This document shows, in pieces, positions 43,438 to 52,700 of a stretch of DNA of 64,000 bases. The stretch's first letter is position 1; the number at the start of each line of letters is the position of its first letter. The stretch is from DASYTH01 sp035762905 (GTDB taxonomy: Bacteria > Actinomycetota > Actinomycetes > Mycobacteriales > Pseudonocardiaceae). The position numbers were made by a program, and so were the translations under genes. The notes beneath the pieces are model-generated. The model did no database searches. It was not told the origin of the DNA and saw only the letters and a program-made list of their open reading frames with translations. The stretch spans positions 19,247-83,246 of the forward strand of contig NZ_DASUCC010000063.1 of NCBI RefSeq assembly GCF_035762905.1, written 5' to 3'.

Positions 43438-44066
43438 CGGTGCCCGCGCCGCGCTGGCGCCGGCTGGAGCCCGACCAACGCCGCCAGCAGATCCTCGCCT
43501 GCGCGATCAAGCTGTTCGGTGAGCGGCCGTACTCCGCCGTGTCCACCACCGAGCTGGCCCGCGAGGCCGGGGTGGCCCGCGGCCTGATCAACCACTACTT
43601 CGGCACCAAACGCGACCTCTATCTCGAGGTGGTGCGGCGCATGGTGACCATGCCCGAGCACGCGGTGCGCCGGCTGCCGAAGGGTTCGCTCGAGCAGCGG
43701 GTGGACGGCGCGGTCACCTGGTTCCTGGACATGGTCTCGTTGCACCCCAAAACCTGGCTGGCCGCGATCGGCGCCGAGGGCGTCGGCGACGACCCCGAGG
43801 TGGACCGCATTCTGGCCGAGGCGGACGACATCGCGGCCGAACGGATCCTCGAGGCCGTCGACCTGGCCAACGTCGTCGCGCACCGCGAGGAGCTGCGCGC
43901 GATGATCCGCAGCTACGGCGCCCTGGTGAAGGCCGCCGCCCGGGAGTGGCTGGTCCGGGAGACCATGCCGCGCGAGCATGTCCAGCTGCTGCTGGCGAAC
44001 ACCCTGCTGGCCATCCTGCGCGACACGTTCCCGGCGGTCAGAACTTCACCAGCGCAGAGCCGCTGA
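43434..44066 (+). CDS. TetR/AcrR family regulator co-transcribed with the monooxygenase
   Basis: A 210-residue regulator: HTH at residues 12-62 (LEPDQRRQQILACAIKLFGERPYSAVSTTELAREAGVARGLINHYFGTKRDLY), then a helical ligand domain (AVTWFLDMVSLHPKTWLAAIGAEG). Its ATG overlaps the monooxygenase stop (ATGA at 43434), so it is made from the same message, which gives feedback control. No clear palindrome was found before 41977. The 3' end overlaps the convergent Nramp-like gene by 29 bp. Confidence 0.88.
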   Translation: MTVPAPRWRRLEPDQRRQQILACAIKLFGERPYSAVSTTELAREAGVARGLINHYFGTKRDLYLEVVRRMVTMPEHAVRRLPKGSLEQRVDGAVTWFLDMVSLHPKTWLAAIGAEGVGDDPEVDRILAEADDIAAERILEAVDLANVVAHREELRAMIRSYGALVKAAAREWLVRETMPREHVQLLLANTLLAILRDTFPAVRTSPAQSR

Positions 44067-45573
44067 AGAACTCGTAGACGAAGTTCACGAAGAAGAACCC
44101 GAAGAACAGGAAGTTCAGCACCAGGAACAGATGGTGCCACCACCGCGGCCTGGCCGCCTTGGGCAGTTTGGTGTTCAGGTACATCAACATGAACGGGAAG
44201 ATCAGCGCGCCAAGGTTCGACATGTTCGCCGAGATCTGCACCAGCTTCACCGGCGTGGCCAGGTGGATCGCGCCGGCGATCACCGCAAGCACGATGAGCA
44301 TGTACGGGTAGTAGAACTTCCGCGGGTCACCGTCGAGCACCCGGCGCATCCTGGGGCTGACCGCGTGCACCGAGTCGGTGAAGTTGCGCACCAGCGCCTC
44401 GAAGATGCCGAGTTGGGTGGAGAACAGGATGAACACCCCGACGGTCAGCATGAGGTAGAACATGCCCTGGCCGTACTGCTCGCCGAGCTTTTCCGCCGTG
44501 AAGGTGGGCACGTTCGCGGTGGTCGGCCGCTCCCCGCTGGTGGCCACCACGTGCGCCATCAGGATCGTGGGCAGCAGCATGCCGAGCATGGCCCCGATGA
44601 AGAACACGATCCACTGGTCGACCTTCAGCAGCCCGTACCACCGCTTCCAGCGCGCCGCGTTCTCCGGCGTGTCCCGGAACGTCACGCCGACCGGTTGGAT
44701 CTCCGTCTTCTCACCGCGCATCCCGGAGATGAACCCGACCTTGTGGCCCATGCCGTAGCCCTTGTCCCGGTAGTGGTTCATCGCGTACCAGTTCAGGCCG
44801 GAGGCCAGTGCGGTGAACCCGGCGAGGGCGCCGAGGGTGGTCGCGGTGATGCCGGCCGGCGGTGCCGCCGGGGTGAGCAGGCCACGGATTCCGTCCCACC
44901 AAACGGAGAACGGCACGATCGCCAGATCCACGATGATCAGGATCAGGAGCAGCGCGCCGACCAGGAACCAGTTGGTCAGCTCCAGCGTGCGGGAGACCTT
45001 GCGGGCCAGCACGGTGATCAGGAACACCAGCAGCAGCAGCGCGATGGCGAGCAGCCGGGTGTACTCCAGTTCGTCCGCCGTGTGCACCCGGCCGGTGATC
45101 AGCGCGAACAGGCCCTGACCGGCGGCGGCCGCCCAGCCGCCGAAGATGAAGGCGAAGTAGAACACCAGCAGGGACACCGGAACCCAGAACTTCCAGCCCG
45201 GCGGCACCCGGCCCCAGCCGACCACCGGAACCTCGCCGGTGGCCACCACGTAGCGGGACACCTCGACGTTGTAGAACGTCTGCAGGATGGCGGAAACGGT
45301 GATGACCCAGCCGATGCCGACGAAACCGAACGAGCCGACCGCCTGGGGGCCGAGCAGCCACTCACCGCTGCCGATCGAGATGCCAAGGGCGATCAGGCTG
45401 GGGCCGATCACGAACTGGATGATCTGCAGGGTGCCGAGCCGGCCGGACTTGGTCTTGAAGACCTCCTCGGGCTGCGGTAAGTCGTCCACCCCCAGCGGCG
45501 GCCGGCTGACCCCGATGGCATGCACCTCGGTGTCGGGGACGGGCACGGGATCGGTGTCGGTGCTTCGGGCCAC
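44038..45573 (-). CDS. Nramp family-like transporter lacking the DPGN motif
   Basis: A 511-residue membrane protein with 11-12 helices of the Nramp fold (IGPSLIALGISIGSGEWLLGPQAVG in TM1; IVFFIGAMLGMLLPTILMAHVVATSG). Canonical Nramp proteins carry DPGN in TM1 and MPH in TM6 for Mn/Fe binding. Here TM1 reads GPSLIALGISIGSGEW with no Asp or Asn at that place, so divalent metal transport is doubtful. I take GTG 45573 as start because GGAGG lies 5 bp upstream; TTG 45606 is an alternative. A soluble lead of about 40 residues precedes TM1. Confidence 0.8.
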   Translation of the reverse strand: MARSTDTDPVPVPDTEVHAIGVSRPPLGVDDLPQPEEVFKTKSGRLGTLQIIQFVIGPSLIALGISIGSGEWLLGPQAVGSFGFVGIGWVITVSAILQTFYNVEVSRYVVATGEVPVVGWGRVPPGWKFWVPVSLLVFYFAFIFGGWAAAAGQGLFALITGRVHTADELEYTRLLAIALLLLVFLITVLARKVSRTLELTNWFLVGALLLILIIVDLAIVPFSVWWDGIRGLLTPAAPPAGITATTLGALAGFTALASGLNWYAMNHYRDKGYGMGHKVGFISGMRGEKTEIQPVGVTFRDTPENAARWKRWYGLLKVDQWIVFFIGAMLGMLLPTILMAHVVATSGERPTTANVPTFTAEKLGEQYGQGMFYLMLTVGVFILFSTQLGIFEALVRNFTDSVHAVSPRMRRVLDGDPRKFYYPYMLIVLAVIAGAIHLATPVKLVQISANMSNLGALIFPFMLMYLNTKLPKAARPRWWHHLFLVLNFLFFGFFFVNFVYEFFSGSALVKF

Positions 45574-45646
45574 GCTGACCTCCGCCGGGGAGATGTCTAC
45601 ATTCGACAAAACTCCTTTCCTGGAGTACACCTTCCGCGCGTGATGG

Positions 45647-46048
45647 TCAATACGCGTAATCGAATGCGTACGTGTGCGAGCCGTTCGCATGCCGAACAAG
45701 CGTGCACTCTCCGGTGATTCCGCGCAGGTCACCCGTGCCGGAGCCGGGCACGACCGCCACCTTCATCCCGTGCGCCTCGCCGGCGACGTGGGTCAGCACG
45801 AAGCCGCCGGTGCGGCCGCCGAGCGTGCCGGTGACCCGCTCCACCGCGACGTAGGCCACGCCCTGGAGGTCCCCGTCCACCGGCACGCTCACCGCGAGCA
45901 TGTGCACGACGCTGGTTGCCTCGAGATCGCCGGCGAAGGTCTTGGTCAACCGGGTCCGGCCGAGCCGGGCGCCGGCCCCGTCGTCGAACACCTCCTCGTC
46001 CCACTCGCCGATCTCGAACGTGCCGCTGGCCACCAACTTCGTGCTCAT
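45647..46048 (-). CDS. DUF3224 domain-containing protein
   Basis: A 133-residue beta-rich protein matching DUF3224: ASGTFEIGEWDEEVFDDGAGARLGRTRLTKTFAGDLEATS, then YVAVERVTGTLGGRTGGFVLTHVAG and GTGDLRGITGE. The fold is an allene-oxide-cyclase-like barrel, usually of unknown activity in bacteria. ATG 46048 has AGGA 8 bp upstream. It is divergent from the YbaB-like gene, with 137 bp between them, and lies 73 bp upstream of the Nramp-like gene on the same strand. Confidence 0.87.
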   Translation of the reverse strand: MSTKLVASGTFEIGEWDEEVFDDGAGARLGRTRLTKTFAGDLEATSVVHMLAVSVPVDGDLQGVAYVAVERVTGTLGGRTGGFVLTHVAGEAHGMKVAVVPGSGTGDLRGITGECTLVRHANGSHTYAFDYAY

Positions 46049-46185
46049 AACGGACATCCTGCCGGCGGACACACCCGACCCCATTGGACAAATCAGCCAG
46101 TCCCGATCGACTGTGGACGATTTGTGATCGAAAACGTTCCGCCGGTAACCGGAACCAACCGTGCCGCGGATCACTCCGACCCGAC

Positions 46186-46818
46186 ATGTCTGACGACTTC
46201 GAGGGCGCCGACGACAGCGGGGTCATCACGGTCACCGTCGATGGGTCGGGCCAGGTGGCCGACGTCCGGATCCCGGCGACCTGGCAGGACACCGTGCATC
46301 CCCGGGAGCTCGGCCCGGCCCTGCGGATCGCCGCGAACAACGCGCTCACCCACTGGCTGGCCGACCGGTTCGAGCACGCCGATCTCTCGCCCGAGGAGCC
46401 GGCGGCGGTGGCCCGCCGGGATGCCCGGGACGCCGGCGGCGATCCGTCCAGCCAGGTGGCCCAGGACCTGGTGAACGAGGTCGTCGAACTGCTCGCCCGG
46501 TTCGACCGGGACCTGCGCAGCTACCGCGAGCGGCTCACCGAGGCGGCGCACACCGTCGCGGAAACCCGGGGTGTCAACGGAAAGATCGAGGTGACGATGA
46601 CCGCCGGGCACGTGTCGGACGTGACCGTGGACGTCGGCTGGGCGACCTTCGCCCGATATACCGAGGTGCGCGCCGAGGCGCTCGGCGCATTGCAGGCCGC
46701 CGGGCGGGAGACCGCGGCCGCGGACGTGGCGGCGGTGCGCCCGCCGCCGTCCATCGCCCGGCTGCAGGAACTGGCCGCCGATCCAGCCGCCCTGAGCAAA
46801 CAGCTCGGGCTTTCCTGA
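46186..46818 (+). CDS. YbaB/EbfC-like protein of a type VII-associated operon
   Basis: A 210-residue protein with two similar beta-strand plus helix units: ITVTVDGSGQVADVRIPATW (N-terminal) and IEVTMTAGHVSDVTVDVGWATFARYTEVRAEALGALQAA (C-terminal), joined by a helical hairpin (LLARFDRDLRSYRERLTEA). The pattern resembles YbaB/EbfC-like proteins that accompany WXG100-type genes in actinobacteria. No DNA-binding motif is evident. It is 19 bp before an EspC-like gene and probably the first gene of the operon. ATG 46186 has no strong ribosome-binding site. Confidence 0.7.
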   Translation: MSDDFEGADDSGVITVTVDGSGQVADVRIPATWQDTVHPRELGPALRIAANNALTHWLADRFEHADLSPEEPAAVARRDARDAGGDPSSQVAQDLVNEVVELLARFDRDLRSYRERLTEAAHTVAETRGVNGKIEVTMTAGHVSDVTVDVGWATFARYTEVRAEALGALQAAGRETAAADVAAVRPPPSIARLQELAADPAALSKQLGLS

Positions 46819-46837
46819 CCAGGAAAGAGAAATCCGT

Positions 46838-47152
46838 ATGACCACACCGGTAGAGGTCGCCTGCGACACGCTGCGCTCGGACGCGACCAAATGGGGAACC
46901 GCCTCCGACGCCATGGAAACCGCGGCCCGGACCTCCGAAGGGCTGGTGCTCGGGTCGGACAAGCTCGGCGTCGCCGCCCAGGAACGCGGGGTGATCGCGG
47001 CCTACGACGCGCTGAAACAGAAGCTCAGCGGGCTGATCACCGGCGGCGCCACCGAGTTCGACGCCCTGTCCAGCACGCTGCGCGAGGTGGCCGACACCTA
47101 CCAGCGCGAGGACGCCGAGGGTGCCCACACCATCACCGAGGCTGGAGGCTGA
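46838..47152 (+). CDS. EspC-like (WXG100-type) type VII secretion target
   Basis: A 104-residue all-helical protein: MTTPVEVACDTLRSDATKWGTASDAMETAARTSEG.. and a second helix IAAYDALKQKLSGLITGGATEFDALSSTLREVADTYQRED. The KWG at the expected turn and the YQRED end (Y-x3-D/E secretion signal) fit the ESX EspC/WXG family. AGGAAAGAG precedes ATG 46838. It likely pairs with the next protein for export by an ESX system, whose core genes (EccC, EccD, MycP) are not in this window. Confidence 0.8.
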   Translation: MTTPVEVACDTLRSDATKWGTASDAMETAARTSEGLVLGSDKLGVAAQERGVIAAYDALKQKLSGLITGGATEFDALSSTLREVADTYQREDAEGAHTITEAGG

Positions 47153-47158
47153 CCCCGC

Positions 47159-47944
47159 ATGACCGCCCCCGTCATTGACACCGCGTTCGAAGACGCCGTC
47201 GCCGCGGTCCGGGACGCCGTCGACCGGCTCCGGGAGATCTGGAACGACATCGTCGACGGAGTGAACCACGTTCTCGGGATCCTGCCGGGATTCCTCGAGG
47301 GTCCGGTCAAGGACGCGTTCAACAACCTGTCCGGCAAGGTCACCGAGGCGCTGGACAAGATCTGGCAGTTCTACACCGAGCGCGGCTCGGCCAGCGCGGT
47401 CCGCCAGGTGGCCAGCGACTGGAACACCGAGGTGGGCGGCGCGGCCAGCGAGCAGGCCGGGCTGCTGACCCCGGCGCAGCTGGCCAGCACCGGCCAGTGG
47501 AGCGGCACCGCGGCGACCCGGTACACCCAGGTCGTCGGCAACCAGACCAAGGCGCTCGCCGACGTCAAGACCATCACCGACAGCGTGCAGACCACGCTGA
47601 ACGAGATCGCCGACGCGCTGCGCAACTTCTGGGTCGGGCTGGCCGTTGCGGTCGGTGCCTACATCGCCTCGATGGTCGGCTGCGCGATCGGCGCCGCGAC
47701 CGTGGTCGGCGCCGTGCCGTCGCTGATCGCCGCGCTCGGTTTCTCGGTCACCTTCATCGGCGCCGCGGTCAAACTGGCGCTCGACTTCTCCAACGCGTTG
47801 GATGCCAAGAAGGCCAAGCTGGAACAGCAGACCACGTTGAACGGATCGTTCGCCAGCGACAGCTGGCCGCCGGCAACCGCCGGCGCACTGGCCGACGGCA
47901 GCGTACGGGACGGCGACAAGAGTGACTGGACCCCAGCGTCCTAA
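47159..47944 (+). CDS. WXG-domain protein with C-terminal transmembrane pair
   Basis: A 261-residue protein. An N-terminal helical hairpin (residues 5-60, FEDAVAAVRDAVDRLREIWNDIVDGVNHVLG) and a second helical part with QWSGTAATRYTQVVGNQTKAL (WSG, the WXG turn) are followed by two hydrophobic helices (about 160-200, FWVGLAVAVGAYIASMVGCAIGAATVVGAVPSLIAALG). It starts 6 bp after the EspC-like gene. No catalytic domain is seen, so it may be a structural or membrane-embedded partner rather than a toxin. Confidence 0.75.
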   Translation: MTAPVIDTAFEDAVAAVRDAVDRLREIWNDIVDGVNHVLGILPGFLEGPVKDAFNNLSGKVTEALDKIWQFYTERGSASAVRQVASDWNTEVGGAASEQAGLLTPAQLASTGQWSGTAATRYTQVVGNQTKALADVKTITDSVQTTLNEIADALRNFWVGLAVAVGAYIASMVGCAIGAATVVGAVPSLIAALGFSVTFIGAAVKLALDFSNALDAKKAKLEQQTTLNGSFASDSWPPATAGALADGSVRDGDKSDWTPAS

Positions 47945-48359
47945 CTGGACACCGGCGACGTCGCGGCTGCGCACCTTCTGCGCGGCCGCGGCGTCGCTGT
48001 TCCTCGCCTGCGCGCTCGGCATCGCCCTGCTGCGCCCGCTGATCGTCCCGGCCCTGGTGGACACCGCGCCGTTCGACGTCGCGGTCCCACTGCTGATCCA
48101 GGAGATCCTGTGCGCGGCGGCACTGGTTCTGCTGGCCGTGCTGCTGCTGTCGGTCCGCTCCGCCCTCGGCACGCCCGGCGCCGCCGCCCGCGCCCGGGCC
48201 GCCCGGCTGTGGTCGCTGATCGTGATCGCGGTGGTCGCCGCGGGCCTCGGCGCGATCACGCTGCTCCCGATCGCCGACACCACCTTCCCCACCACGGTCC
48301 TCAGCGTGCTGGTGATCCTCGCCGCCGTCCTGACCCGCGCCGGCCTGCCGGCCCGCTGA
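47922..48359 (+). CDS. Four-helix hypothetical membrane protein
   Basis: A 145-residue protein with four hydrophobic segments (FCAAAASLFLACALGIALL, LLIQEILCAAALVLLAVLLL, LWSLIVIAVVAAGLGAITLL, FPTTVLSVLVILAAVLTRAG) and no recognised domain. GTG 47922 lies 23 bp inside the preceding WXG-type gene, so it is translationally coupled and probably acts with it at the membrane. It is the last gene of the type VII-associated operon. Confidence 0.75.
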   Translation: MTGPQRPNWTPATSRLRTFCAAAASLFLACALGIALLRPLIVPALVDTAPFDVAVPLLIQEILCAAALVLLAVLLLSVRSALGTPGAAARARAARLWSLIVIAVVAAGLGAITLLPIADTTFPTTVLSVLVILAAVLTRAGLPAR

Positions 48360-48457
48360 CGCGGGCCGCGACGACCGCCGAGCCTGTCACCCACCGTCAC
48401 CACATTCGGCCCACTGGCCACACTTCAGTGTCTGAAAGCAGAAAGTAAATCCATAAT

Positions 48458-48469
48458 TGGTCTTGACCA
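48458..48469. promoter_or_regulatory. DasR-type (dre) operator
   Basis: TGGTC-TT-GACCA is a 12-bp palindrome core that differs by one base from the core TGGTCTAGACCA of the dre sites bound by the GntR regulator DasR, which senses aminosugar phosphates. It lies in the AT-rich 239-bp gap before the secreted sugar module. Its right half includes TTGACC, a possible -35. The rest of the gap holds no gene. Confidence 0.6.
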
Positions 48470-48598
48470 GACAAAAGTCTTCACATTTTCGTCAAAAGTA
48501 GTTACCGTCCGAGGGACATTTCGAGGAAGGCAGGCCAGGTCGGGGGCCGCCGCTCGACTGCGGCGCGAACCGCGTTTGTAGAGAGGTGGCGCCCAACG

Positions 48599-49705
48599 AT
48601 GGACGGCAACCAGCCCAGATCCCCCCGATTCACCCGCCGCGACGTGTTCACCGCATCGGCCGGTGCCGCCGCCCTGCTCGGCGCGGCCGGAATGCCCGTA
48701 CTGGCCACCGCCCGCCCGGCGCTCGCGAACGAGGAGCACAACCGGCACGACCGGCTGCGGGTCGAACCGCTGATCCCGGCGCGCAACCGCGGAATCATCC
48801 TGTTCAGCGTCCGGGACCGGATCAGCGCGCCGCCGGACAACACCGGGGTGCCGTTCGGCTTCGCGCAGGTGCTCACCCGGCTGGCCCAGATCGGCTACAA
48901 GGAGATCGAGTTCGCCGGCTACAACCAGAACACCGCGATCCTCGGCCGGCAGATCACTCCTCGGGAGATCCGCCAGATCCTCGACGACAACGGACTGGTC
49001 GCCAACGGCACGCACGTGACGATCAACCCGCAGACGTTCGAGCAGCAGATGGACATCGCCCAGGAACTGGGCATGCGCAACATCGGCACCGGCGCCGACC
49101 CGACCAACAGCGCGTTCAAGTCCGACTGGGACGCCGCCGCCGACGTGTGGAACGAACTCGGCCGCCGGGCCCGGGCGCGCGGCCTGCGCCTCTACACGCA
49201 CAACCACGACGTGGCCTACAGCTTCCTGCTGGACACCGGCCCGCTGGACGCCAACGGCAGGCCCACCCGCTCGTCCGGGATCCGCCGGCTGGAGTACTTC
49301 TTCGGCAAGACCGACCCGCGCTACGTGTTCTTCGAGATGGACATCTTCTGGGCCAACGTCGCCCGGTTCAAGCACCAGACCTACACCGACCGGTTCGGCC
49401 GGCAGCAGACCGATCTGTTCGACCCGATCCTGACCGTGGCCCCGCGCACCACCCGGTTCCCGCTGTTCCACGCCAAGGACGGCGACCGCAACCCGAACGT
49501 GCCCAACGGGCACGACATGGTCCCGCTCGGCGAGGGCGACATCAACTTCCAGCAGTTCTTCCAGACCATCGGCGAGCAGGACTTCCACCACGCCAACTGG
49601 GAGCAGGACACCGCACCGGGCGGCGCGGCCAACCCCGGGCAGTCGATGAACTTCGCCGCGCTCAGCTACACCAACATGTCCGAGCTGACCATCTACCGCC
49701 GCTGA
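48599..49705 (+). CDS. Tat-exported sugar phosphate isomerase/epimerase-type TIM barrel
   Basis: A 368-residue protein. A twin-arginine signal (FTRRDVFTASAGAAALLGAAG, residues 11-31) directs folded export. The rest is a xylose-isomerase-like TIM barrel (IILFSVRDRISA, ALTRLAQIGYKEIEFAGY, YTHNHDVAYSF, FFEMDIFWANVA, FHAKDGD), with likely metal ligands Glu/His/Asp in these strands. A folded, metal-bound enzyme outside the cell fits the Tat route. It is followed after 34 bp by the ThuA/sugar dehydrogenase gene, and a DasR-like operator lies 130 bp upstream. It probably acts on a free sugar or sugar acid. Confidence 0.88.
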   Translation: MDGNQPRSPRFTRRDVFTASAGAAALLGAAGMPVLATARPALANEEHNRHDRLRVEPLIPARNRGIILFSVRDRISAPPDNTGVPFGFAQVLTRLAQIGYKEIEFAGYNQNTAILGRQITPREIRQILDDNGLVANGTHVTINPQTFEQQMDIAQELGMRNIGTGADPTNSAFKSDWDAAADVWNELGRRARARGLRLYTHNHDVAYSFLLDTGPLDANGRPTRSSGIRRLEYFFGKTDPRYVFFEMDIFWANVARFKHQTYTDRFGRQQTDLFDPILTVAPRTTRFPLFHAKDGDRNPNVPNGHDMVPLGEGDINFQQFFQTIGEQDFHHANWEQDTAPGGAANPGQSMNFAALSYTNMSELTIYRR

Positions 49706-49739
49706 CCTCCTCGCCCTGCAAGCTTTTTCGGAGGAACCC

Positions 49740-52700
49740 ATGGCCCGCCAGTTATGGCGGCGATGGCTGGCCGGCGCCGCCAGCCTCGTCCTCGCCTCCT
49801 CGATCACCACCCTCGCCGACACCGCCGCCGCGGCCCAACCGGCCGAACCCTCCTTCCAGGTACTGGTCTTCACCAAGACCGCCGGCGTGCGCCGTCCGTC
49901 CATTCAGGACGGTGTGCAGGCCATCCGGGCACTGGCCCGGGACAACGGTTTCGGGGTCACCGTGACCCAGGACGCCGCCGCGTTCACTCCGGAGAACCTG
50001 GCCCGCTTCGACGCGGTGGTGTTCCTCAACACCACCGGCAATGTGCTCAACCCGACCCAGGAAAACGCCTTCGAGGGCTACATCCGGGCCGGCGGCGGCT
50101 ACGTCGGCGTGCACGCCGCCGCCGAGACCGAGCCGGACTGGGCGTTCTACCAAGGATTGGTGGGCACCCGGGTGGCCGGCGTCACCGGCGTGAGCCAGGG
50201 CAACGTGGCGGTTGCCGACCGCGTCCACCCGTCCACCGCGTCGGTGCCGCGCAACGTGACGCTGACCGAGGAGTGGTACAACTTCGCGGCCAACGTGCGC
50301 GGCGCGCGGCACGTGCTGGCCACCGCGGACGAGCGCTCGTTCGCCGGCGGCACCATGGGTTTCGACCACCCCATCGCCTGGTGCGCCGATCATGTCGGCG
50401 GCCGGTCCTGGTACACCGGCCTCGGCCACTCCATCGAGTCCTATCGCGCGGCCGCGGTGCGCCGGCACCTGCTCGGCGGCATCCAGTGGGCGGCCGGCGC
50501 GGTGCCCGGTGACTGCGGCGCGACCGTGCTCGGCAACTACGAGAAGGTCACGCTCAACGACGAGCCCGGCGAACCGATGTCGCTGGCCGTGCTGCCCGAC
50601 GGCCGGGTGCTGCACAACACCCGCGGCGGCCAGATCCGGCTCTACGACCCGGCATCCGGCGCCAGCCCGGTGATCACCACGGTTCCGGTGTACGCGCACG
50701 ACGAGGACGGCCTGCAGTCCGTGGCGATCGATCCGGAGTTCGCGACCAACCGGTGGGTGTACATCTATTACGCGCCACCGTTGAACACCCCGGTGGACAA
50801 CCCGGCCACGCCGGGCGTCAACGAGGGCGACGCACCGATCACCAGCCCGGACCCGAGCGTGTGGATTCCCTTCAAGGGCTACAACCAACTCTCCCGGGTC
50901 AAGCTGGTGGAGACCCCCACGCCGCACCTGGACATGAGCACCGAACAACAGATCCTGCGGGTCGACACCGACCGCGGGCTGTGCTGCCACGTGGCCGGTG
51001 AGATCAAGTTCGACGGGCGCGGTCTGCTGTACCTGGTCACCGGCGACGACACCAACGCCGGCGGGTCGGACGGGTTCACCCCGATCAACGAGTCCCCGAC
51101 CCAGGCACCCGGCTACGACGCGCAACGGTCCGCCGGCAACACCAACGACCTGCGCGGCAAGCTGCTGCGGGTCAGGGTCCGGCCCAACGGCACCTACACC
51201 GTCCCCAACGGCAACCTGTTCCCCGAGGCGGAGGACTTCGACGGCAAGACCCGGCCGGAGATCTTCCTGATGGGGCTGCGCAATCCGTTCCGGTTCGATG
51301 TGGACAGTTCCGGCATGGTCTACATCGGCGACTACTCCCCGGACTCCCGCACGCCGAGCCCGACCCGTGGGCCGGAGGGCATCGGAAGGTGGTTCGCCAC
51401 CGACCGGCCGGGCAACTACGGCTGGCCGTACTGCTACTCGCCCAGCCTGCCCTACATCGACTTCGACTTCGTCACCCGCACCTCGGGTGCGCCGTTCAAC
51501 TGCGGCGCACCGGTCAACGACTCGTTCCGCAACACCGGCCGGACGGTCCTGCCGGCGGTGGTGCAGCCGCAGTTCTGGTACACCTACGAGGCGCGCACCC
51601 CGTGTGCCGGGGCCTATCTGCAGAACCCGCCGACGGCGTGCGGCTTCTCCTGGCCGGTGATCGGCACCGGCGGAGTCGGACCGATGGGCGGGCCGATCTA
51701 CCAGTTCAACGCCGCATCGCCGTCCACGACGAAGTTCCCGGCCTACTACGACAAGGCCGTCGTGTTCGGGGAGTTCACCCGGGACAAGGTGTTCATGATG
51801 CGCACCGACGGGCGCGGCGGGCTGACCGGCGTCGAGCAGTTCCTGCCCGGCTTCGTGTTCGACAACCCGATGGACATGGAGTTCGGCCCGGACGGCAACC
51901 TGTACATGCTGGAGTACGGCGACGGGTTCTTCCGCCCGAACCCGGACGCGCAGCTGTCGGTGTTCCGGTATGTGAAGGGAACCCGGTCACCGGTCGCGGT
52001 GCTGGACGCGTCCCCGACCTCCGGGCCGGCGCCGCTGACCGTGCGATTCTCCAGCGCGGGATCGCACGATCCGGACCCCGGCGAGTCCATCTCGATCGCC
52101 TGGGACTTCACCAGTGACGGCACCGTCGACTCCACCGAGGCCAACCCGACGTTCACCTACGCCGCCAACGGGACCTACACCGCGCGGCTCACGGTGACCG
52201 ACTCCACCGGCAAGGCGGCCGTGCTCACCCGCACGATCACCGTCGGCAACACCGCGCCGGCGGTGACCGTCACCGCGCCGTCGGCGGGCTCGTTCTTCAA
52301 TTGGGGCGACACGGTTCCGTTCACCGTCAACGTCACCGATCCCGAGGACGGGCCGGTCGACTGCGCCCGGGTGACGGTCACGTTCGTGCTCGGCCATGAC
52401 GGCCACGGGCACGGCCAGACCTCCACCACCGGCTGTACCGGCACGCTGCCGACGCCCCCCGACGGCGCCGACCATGCCGGCGGTTACCTCTACGGCGGGA
52501 TCAGCGCGTCCTACACCGACCTCGGTGCCGGTGGCCAGCCGCCGCTGACCACGATCAGCCAGGCGGTCATCCAACTGCCGCGCCAGCAGGCCGAGCACGC
52601 GCAGGTGCAGCGGGGCACCGAGCCGACGGTGAGCTCGGACACCGGCGGCGGACTGCACCTCACCTCGGTCGACCCTGGCGATCATGTCGCCTTCGATCCG

